A stretch of DNA of 64,000 bases from positions 74,506,618 through 74,570,617 of the forward strand of contig NC_059080.1 in NCBI RefSeq assembly GCF_020497125.1. The letters are read 5' to 3'. The notes beneath the pieces were generated by a model. That model did not search any database and was not told the DNA's origin. It saw only the letters and a list, made by a program, of their open reading frames with translations. Shown piece by piece: positions 57,501 to 64,000 of this stretch. This stretch comes from Mauremys mutica. Taxonomy: Eukaryota; Chordata; Testudines; Geoemydidae. The first letter of the stretch is position 1; every line of letters begins with the position of its first letter. A program made the position numbers and the translations under genes.

Positions 57501-60500
57501 TTGGTTGCAGAGCACAGTAACCACAAGTCTGTATCTACCTTTACAGAGTTTCCTTTTTAGTCTATAAAGCTTACTAGCTAGATTATGCTTATGCTTGCAG
57601 GATTCAACTGTACTTGCTTCTTACAACTTCTGGAAGATTGAGGCCTAACAGTACTTGACAAGATTTATGCACATTAATCACAGATATATCTCTGGGTACA
57701 CTTCTCCTGTGCATCTGAGGGCTGTAAGAAGCTCTGCACTATCCCAAATTGGGAATGATGCCTAATCAGCATGATAGAGTCCTCTCAGTACTTAGTCAGG
57801 CATAATTTTTATTTAAGTCAATAGCCAAATCCCAAAATGATTCATTTGACTAAGTTCTGATCTTGATTATCCTCATGTAAATCCACTATAATCCCATTGT
57901 TCTTAGTGCTGTTGGTCTAGTTTTACACCAGAGTAACAGAAACCAGATTTGCCCCACACTAGGCCTTTGGCTGAGTAAAAACTAAGTAAGGGGCTTTGAG
58001 TCTGGCCTTTTGTTTCTAAATTTACCCCCAACTAATTTCACGGAGTGGACTTAGTGAAAATAGGATTTTGGAGACTGTATAGTGTAAATCACAGGTAGGG
58101 ACAAAAATTATGGGGAATGAGAGGAGAAAAGTACAGCATCCTACTAGCCAAAAACCTGTGGGATTCCAGCCTTCTTGTTTTACAACATAAATCCCTTCAG
58201 GTGATGCTCATCCCTAATCTGAAGACAACATCTAATCACAAAAAGAACTTCATCATACTTTGTCGGTTACAATCACTTTAGTCACTTTAATCACAGTCCG
58301 TTACCAAACACCTGAGTACTTTGTGTTCAGGCTTGGGCATGACCTCTAGGTCACAAGCTTCTGGGGCTCTTGCTCTGCTTCGTGCAAAATCTTTTAGGCA
58401 GCAATGTTAGAAGGCGACGAACACTAAAATTGAGAATAGGCCATCTCTGGTTCACAAAATCAACAGGCACGCTTTCAAATGTAAGTCAGGATTTCTAGAA
58501 ATACCTGCTCATTTCGGTGACTCCAGAGCCAGTGTGGTGAGGAAATAAAGCTGTTCTTGCTATGACTTTATCACCTGAGAGAGGTTAGCCGTTGTTTCCT
58601 TGGAAACAATGATGACCGAAATGTTTAAGCCACATTAGCTAGCAATAATAACACTATTGTACATTGTTATCTTGGGGTGGTAGTTCAGGTTGCCATGTTT
58701 CCTTGATCTTGGAATGTTAGGAACAGGATAGTGTCTCTTTCAGAATTCTGCTTGCGGCAAAGTTATAAACCCTGTTTCTAGAGACTCTGGCTTGGACCTC
58801 TTAATTGTACTTAAACTGCTATTGATTCCATACGAACTATAAACTAATGTTTGAGCTTCTTGCAATCTGTGTCAGACCTTAATACCAGGACACCCAAGAG
58901 GTATCTGTGAGCTATGACCTTCCCAGCTTCTGAACACCCAGGCTGTTCCATACTGTGTTTGATATGAGTGTGTTGATAATGTTAGTACATGCCTCCTATC
59001 TAGTGAAGTTCTTACTGTAGTTCAAGAGGAATTCTTCAGTGTTGAAATAAGCTGTCTCACTTGATTCACTAGGTCTGTGAAATGGCTTATATTGTAAATT
59101 ATGTAACAAAGTAGCAGATGGACTTGTTTTTAACAAGAGGTTTACTTTGAACATGGCAATTTTTTATATTGTTTTTATTTTAATATCACCTTCTACATTA
59201 GCAACATATAGTCACAGAGAAACTATCTAGGCACTGAGATCTAAAACCTTCAAATTACATGGCAATTAATCTTTGAATTACTTGGTGACTTCAATTATGG
59301 TTACTAAATTATGCTCATAATTGCTTCACCACATGCATGGGTTTGGATGAACAGATAACATAGCTTCACAGGACAGAGGCAGCCTTGGACTGCTTGCCTT
59401 TATACTTGGAGGTGCGAGGGCCAGTACTGGGTTCAAAGATTAATTATCTCTCTCCCAAATAGTCATCAAACTGGTGATAGAGAGGTCACTCAGGCCAGGG
59501 GCTACTGGGTTTTATAATTCAGCGATGAGAAAGTTTAGCCTGGGCGTGCACATGATTTGAGAATCAGCACAAGTTGAGAGCCTTAACATTTAATGGCAAT
59601 GGTTTAAAGTTGTACCACTTTCAATTTGTATCCCTGTCATCATCATGGGAATGAATTCATGTTTTGCAATTCCCCATTCTCGTTACAGACATTGTCACGA
59701 GAATGAGGTAACATAATGAATGCTAGTTATCTGCTGGGAAGCATTACCATTTGTTCTGTAATGAGATTCCTTGGCAGTTCCTGTGCCCCCCCCACCCCAA
59801 CTGGAGCTTCAGTGATAATAAAAATATGTAATAGTACACTGGCATTTTATGGAGAAGAGAGGTGGCATCAATGGCAGCTTCAAAGAGGGAATATTTAAAA
59901 GCTCAAAATTATGAGGCTTATCAATTCTCATTTTAAAAAAAATGCAAAATAGGAATGCTGCAATTTCCCCAGCATCTCAATGCAAACTGAAAAATTATAG
60001 GGCTACAGTCAATCAAAGATCTATGCTGGCTTCCACTGGTATAATCCCATGTGGTGGCACCCACTAGCAGAAAATCTGTCAGGGGAAACTTGAGGCCATG
60101 CATAATGGCCTCAACCTCCCCTTCCCTCAACTGAGGAGAGTCTGTATAGCCCCCCAAATGGGAAGCAATGTCCAGGGTGGAGACACAGCCAGCGTAGCCC
60201 CCTCAGGGACCTCCATTGATGGGGCTGCTATGGATTTTAAAGGTCCCCATGTGGTGGTAACCCCTTAAGAGAACAGGGGACTATAATATTCCTTACCCTT
60301 CCCCCATCAAGGTGAGTGAACTTCTTGTCTAAGGGACTAGGTGGGGATGGGAAAGTGTGAATTACACCTCCCTCTGCCAGGTTTGGTGAATATGGCTGTA
60401 ACCTGAAGGTCCACTTAAAAGTTGCTGTACCCTTTAACTTCTATGGAGAAGTTTCAGCAGATGGGATTTGTAAAAGAATGCTCTTTGTGACAAAGTCATT

Positions 60501-61721
60501 TTTAAAGGTTCGTGGAATCCACTTTATTCTCTTCTATTAACTGTACTGTAGCCAGCCAGCATTTATTTATAGGGCACCTAGTTTTGGGCTAAGGATTCAG
60601 GGCAGTTGAGCCCATCAACCTGCTATTCCACTTGGTGCTTTAACTGTCAAAGATTGCAGAAATGCTGGACAGCTTTTAATGCTGAAGCTTTAAATGTCTT
60701 TTGTGCCTGTCCTAACACAGAAAGAAAATTACAATCAGAACACTTTTCAGAATTGGCATTGAGTTTCCTGCTTGGAGAAGCACTTATCTAGCAATAGCAA
60801 GTGATTTCTTTACTTTTTCACCACCATATACTCTTTTGAAATGTAAATTAGGAAAATGGAGGCTTCAGAGCTCAGAAGAGCTCTGATGATTCATTTGTTA
60901 TTAGGTACCTCTCCTGCTGTGCTATCCCTGAAGTCATACAATGTGACTGCATGGCGCAAGTCAGCGGTATCAAACAAAGAGACCTATTTAAGATATTAAG
61001 CTACAGTGGTGTTTTGTTGCAGAGCATAGAAATGCCACTTGTTTGGCATACCTGTAACACATATGGTAATTAGTGGTTTCACTTGCCTTTGCTTTTATGT
61101 TACAAATTAATGAACATGTCAATGATCCCAGCTGTTACAACAAATGAAGAATGATAGGCCTCTGGGTAAGAAGTCCACTTTCTCCAAAAGAAGTCCTAAA
61201 AATAAACATGCAACGGAAGAACCCAGCACTTTATCCAGGTATAAGCGATAAAACAAAGGGAACGTGAATGATAGGAAACTGTTGTTCTGGCACCCAAAAT
61301 TCTACATATTATTGGATCTGAATGCAATCATATTGCATGTACCAGATGCTACCATCATTAGCAAAACATTAATGCACTTTTTAACATGGAGATATCACAT
61401 TTCTCCAGTGTTATTGGGTGGCAAAGAAACTGCTGATACGCCAGCAACGACTGCTTTCATACAACTTTTGGATATCTTTTTACAAATGCAGGTGAGCAAA
61501 CAACTAAAAGTGTAAGGAACAAATAAAATGTTTTTATGTGTCTCATACTTGGATTTTGTTCACTAATGTGACAGCAGGACTGGATGTCTGATTTCTGATT
61601 GGAGAGGACTTCCACTTGTAAACAGGCAGAGGACATCAGGAACAGAAATGTCAATCTGTGATGGCACTCTGGGGCCTGCAAATGCTGTAAGTCTCTCTCT
61701 ACTTACCTACCTACATTTGCA
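57501..61721. other. Sequence without a recognised gene
   Basis: About 4.2 kb without a recognised gene. Features: a piece of the 'TTTTACACCAGAGTAAC' dispersed family at 57880-57955; a C run at 59787-59800; a word of 24 bases (60999-61022, AGCTACAGTGGTGTTTTGTT followed by GCAG) repeated exactly at 61739-61762. The 83-codon frame at 61264-61515 runs into CAG followed by GTGAGC at 61490-61498, a donor-like site, but no convincing acceptor precedes it. Confidence 0.5.
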
Positions 61722-62045
61722 GTGCCTCTACACGGTAGAGCTACAGTGGTGTTTTGTTGCAGGGTAAAGCACACTACAGGGCTGTGATTTGTAAAGTGCA
61801 CTAATGTCTTGCACATGAAATGGCCTGTGTAGACCCTGCTGATGAACAATAGAAGTTTCCTAGTCTTCTTTGAGGTAGTACATGCACGACAGAGGTGTGA
61901 TACAACATGGTACATTAAAGCCAACATTGGAACTTTTAGTGTGTACCAGCAGGATCTACATGGACCAATTAATGTGCAACTCATTAATACTCTTTAGAAA
62001 TCACACCCCCATAGCGCACATTACCCCACTGTGTAGACAAGCCCC
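61722..62045. mobile_element. MITE-like element with short inverted termini
   Basis: The left end has 'CCTCTACACGGTAGAG' and the right end 'CCCCACTGTGTAGACAAG', which reverse complemented gives CTTGTCTACACAGTGGGG: diverged inverted repeats around TCTACAC. The interior carries two half-copies in opposite orientation ('TTGTAAAGTGCACTAATGT' near 61788 and 'CATTAATACTCTTTAGAAAT' near 61980). It is non-coding; the overlapping frames at 61703-62103 lie within the palindrome. I know similar sequences as frequent in turtles, but the superfamily is not clear. Confidence 0.6.
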
Positions 62046-62392
62046 CTATGTGCTATCTAAGTTCTGGAAAAATGAATTATGGAAAACAGCAGGAACTATA
62101 TAGAAGGGATACTTCTCCGTTCTAATCTTTTTGCTCAATCATTCTACTTCAGAGCACACTGCAGAATTTCTGCTGTTCTGGTTCTCTGAGGAACTCTTTT
62201 TTGAAGTATTGAGTATTTGTTGTTCAGTATGGGGAGGGAAGGACTGTTCCTGGTCTATTTTGGGAGAGTGTTCTAAAGCCACGGGCTTCTATTGATAAAT
62301 TTTAGAGCCACCTCCATCAAGTTTTAAACCTGGACCCTGTTAGTCATAGTGCGTGGGATGAGGAGAGCTGCCATGGTGATAGGTCTTGGAAG
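62046..62392. other. Sequence without a recognised gene
   Basis: About 350 bases between two MITE-like elements; nothing recognised. Confidence 0.5.
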
Positions 62393-62708
62393 TAGAGTGG
62401 GTCAGGGATTTTTCAGTGAACCATTTTCCTGTTGAAAAATGTCAATTTGTCAACACCAAATCATTTTCCAAATTAAAAATTCCAGTTTCCTGGATCAAAA
62501 CACATTTTTGTTTTGAAATTTGATATAGTTATAGTTTAAAAAAAGTCAAGTGAAGTGAAGCAGTTAGAAATTATCAAAACAAAATATTTTGAATTGACCC
62601 AAACTGAAATTTTTTTAGTTCGTCACTGTACAAAATTTTCCAATATTTTGACTTTTGTCCCGATTTGGGATGGGAAATTTTTTCAAAACTATTTCTCACC
62701 CAGCTCTA
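62393..62708. mobile_element. AT-rich MITE-like element with 'TTTTGAAAA' repeats
   Basis: Left end TAGAGTGGGTCAGGGATTTT; right end, reverse complemented, TAGAGCTGGGTGAGAAATAG: related inverted termini. The interior is full of short A/T words (GAAAATTT, TTTTGAAAT, CAAAATATTTTGA) in both orientations. Both ends carry TA, as would fit a Tc1/mariner-type TA target, but this is only suggestive. Non-coding. Confidence 0.55.
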
Positions 62709-64000
62709 TTCAGAAAAAGAGGTGCTCCTTGAGCTAGAATGACTGTATCTCTTTAAGAGCTTTAGAGATCAATATCAGAACTGCAAAGTGGATCGGATCA
62801 AGGAGCACTGGCAATAACGTACTATCTTGAGCTTACCTGCTGAAGAGATAAGCCACTACATTAAGCACCAGCTATTACTTCTTGGTGATTTTTTTTAGGC
62901 TCAGGTAGAGAGAATTACAGTGATGAAGCCTGAAGATGGCAAAAGTATTAACTACTATGGCTAGCTCTACATCTGAAAAAATGAAAGAAGTCTTCTTGAT
63001 AGCCATGGAAGAAGGCACTTTTAGTGACTTTAGTGTCTAAATAATGAGTCCTACAGGAGCCCTGGCTGTTCACTGTATTAACTACCAGGATCAAATGCCC
63101 TCAAATGAGGGTGAGGTGATGGCACTCGCTATTTCACTGAAGTACTTCTCTCTTTCATCTAACCTCAGTCAGTCAACCAAGGCTCACCTCAAGGACAGGT
63201 GTTCTTCTTTCAGGTTCCATTGTCCTATGTGCTCTGAGATATCACATGGAAAGGGCTGTGTATCGGTGGTGTGTTACTAGCATGGCAGCACATGTCATAT
63301 CAGAGTACTTCCTACCTCTGTGCATATTGTAGGAAAGAAGTGACACAACTGAGTCTTGTGAGGCCCTTTGTGTTGGAGTATTTAGGCAGGAATAGCTTCC
63401 CCCATCACAACTCTTTGGGACTTGGTGGAAAGAATTAGTATAAATTACTTTCCACATTTTTGTTCACCCCTGCCAGTGTATGTGCTAGTACTGTGTTGAT
63501 TTCAGTGAGCTTTGGATCAGGATCAAATTGCTTAGCACCACTAAATAGCCCTACAATAGAGTATAAGCATATGTACTCTAATTTACAGGTTTTGCTGAAA
63601 TGCAATATGTTGGATTAGTTGTGGTGTTATACTTCTACTGTATATATATATTAATAAACAAAACTGACACTACAGTGTTTTCTTTCCAGGTGACTTGATC
63701 CATTTGTTTCATCCTCATCAGCTCTTCGTTTTCTGGTCAATTTTTTTTTAATTAACTGCAGCTGAAATGTTAATTACAAACACTGTTAAACTGCAAGCAG
63801 CTCAGAGCTATGTCACTTGCATCTGCAATAAAGTGGAAAAAATTTAGTTTCCTAAACCCCTCCACATAAAAAGGACAGTTCTCTTTCTAGCACTTTTCAG
63901 TTAAATACCAAGCACTGCATGGAAAAATAGCGGTGAAAGTTTCTTCATGAGCAGATACCACTAATACTGTGCTAAACTAGTATAGTGAAATACTATTCCT
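62709..64000. other. Sequence without a recognised gene
   Basis: No gene recognised up to the window end. A TA run lies at 63641-63652. At 63510-63535 'TCAGTGAGCTTTGGATCAGG' is another piece of the diverged 'GGATCAGG' family. Confidence 0.5.

Noticed and set aside
61264..61498. Possible exon ending at CAG followed by GTGAGC
   Set aside because: No pyrimidine tract and acceptor precede the open frame, and the peptide looks non-coding.
1..64000. CRISPR array, bacterial operon or phage-like system
   Set aside because: No spaced direct repeats and no bacterial gene organisation; all signs are of vertebrate nuclear DNA.

Overview
This window looks like nuclear DNA from a reptile, most probably a turtle. 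The evidence is AT-rich intergenic or intronic sequence with many CR1 LINE fragments, several GC-rich hAT-type non-autonomous elements of kinds I know from turtle genomes, MIR/CORE-SINE relics, and one well-preserved Ty3/gypsy LTR retrotransposon. The assignment is inference from repeat families; nothing in the window names the species. No complete host protein-coding gene and no tRNA or rRNA gene was recognised. One 85-base segment at 10546-10630 has the form of an internal exon.

Layout. 1-12.5 kb: mostly unique AT-rich sequence, with a hAT-like element (1390-1737), a CR1 tail (6560-6722), a GC-elevated block (9296-9780) and the exon candidate. 12.5-15.1 kb: a MIR-like piece, a hAT element with a second hAT element nested in it (12751-13474), then a 1.4 kb antisense CR1 3' part. 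16.8-21.4 kb: a 4.6 kb Ty3/gypsy element on the minus strand with 191-bp LTRs differing at one base, a 5-bp target duplication, a primer site matching the 3' end of tRNA-Ser(GCU), and a gag-pol interrupted by one frameshift and one stop. 21.4-37 kb: sparse sequence with a hAT element, a hammerhead-type repeat relic, a probable LTR (29.5-30.6 kb), a CR1 fragment and a MIR. 37-45 kb: repeat-dense, with two CR1 copies in opposite orientation, two Penelope/hammerhead-type repeats (one a perfect fold-back) and a fragment of a second non-LTR family whose protein resembles jockey-group ORF2. 45.9-46.6 kb: a GC-rich hAT-like element with a perfect 8-bp duplication that looks like a CpG island. 46.6-64 kb: mostly unique sequence with CR1 tails, a candidate minus-strand LTR with a TATA box (about 56.6-57.5 kb) and two MITE-like elements near 62 kb.

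Almost all protein-coding signal comes from transposons. The gypsy element is the only one close to full length and is probably recent. The most interesting leads are its primer choice and early inactivation, the hammerhead-ribozyme architecture shared by three dispersed repeats, the orphan exon candidate and the second LINE family. I found no operon-like or defence-like system.
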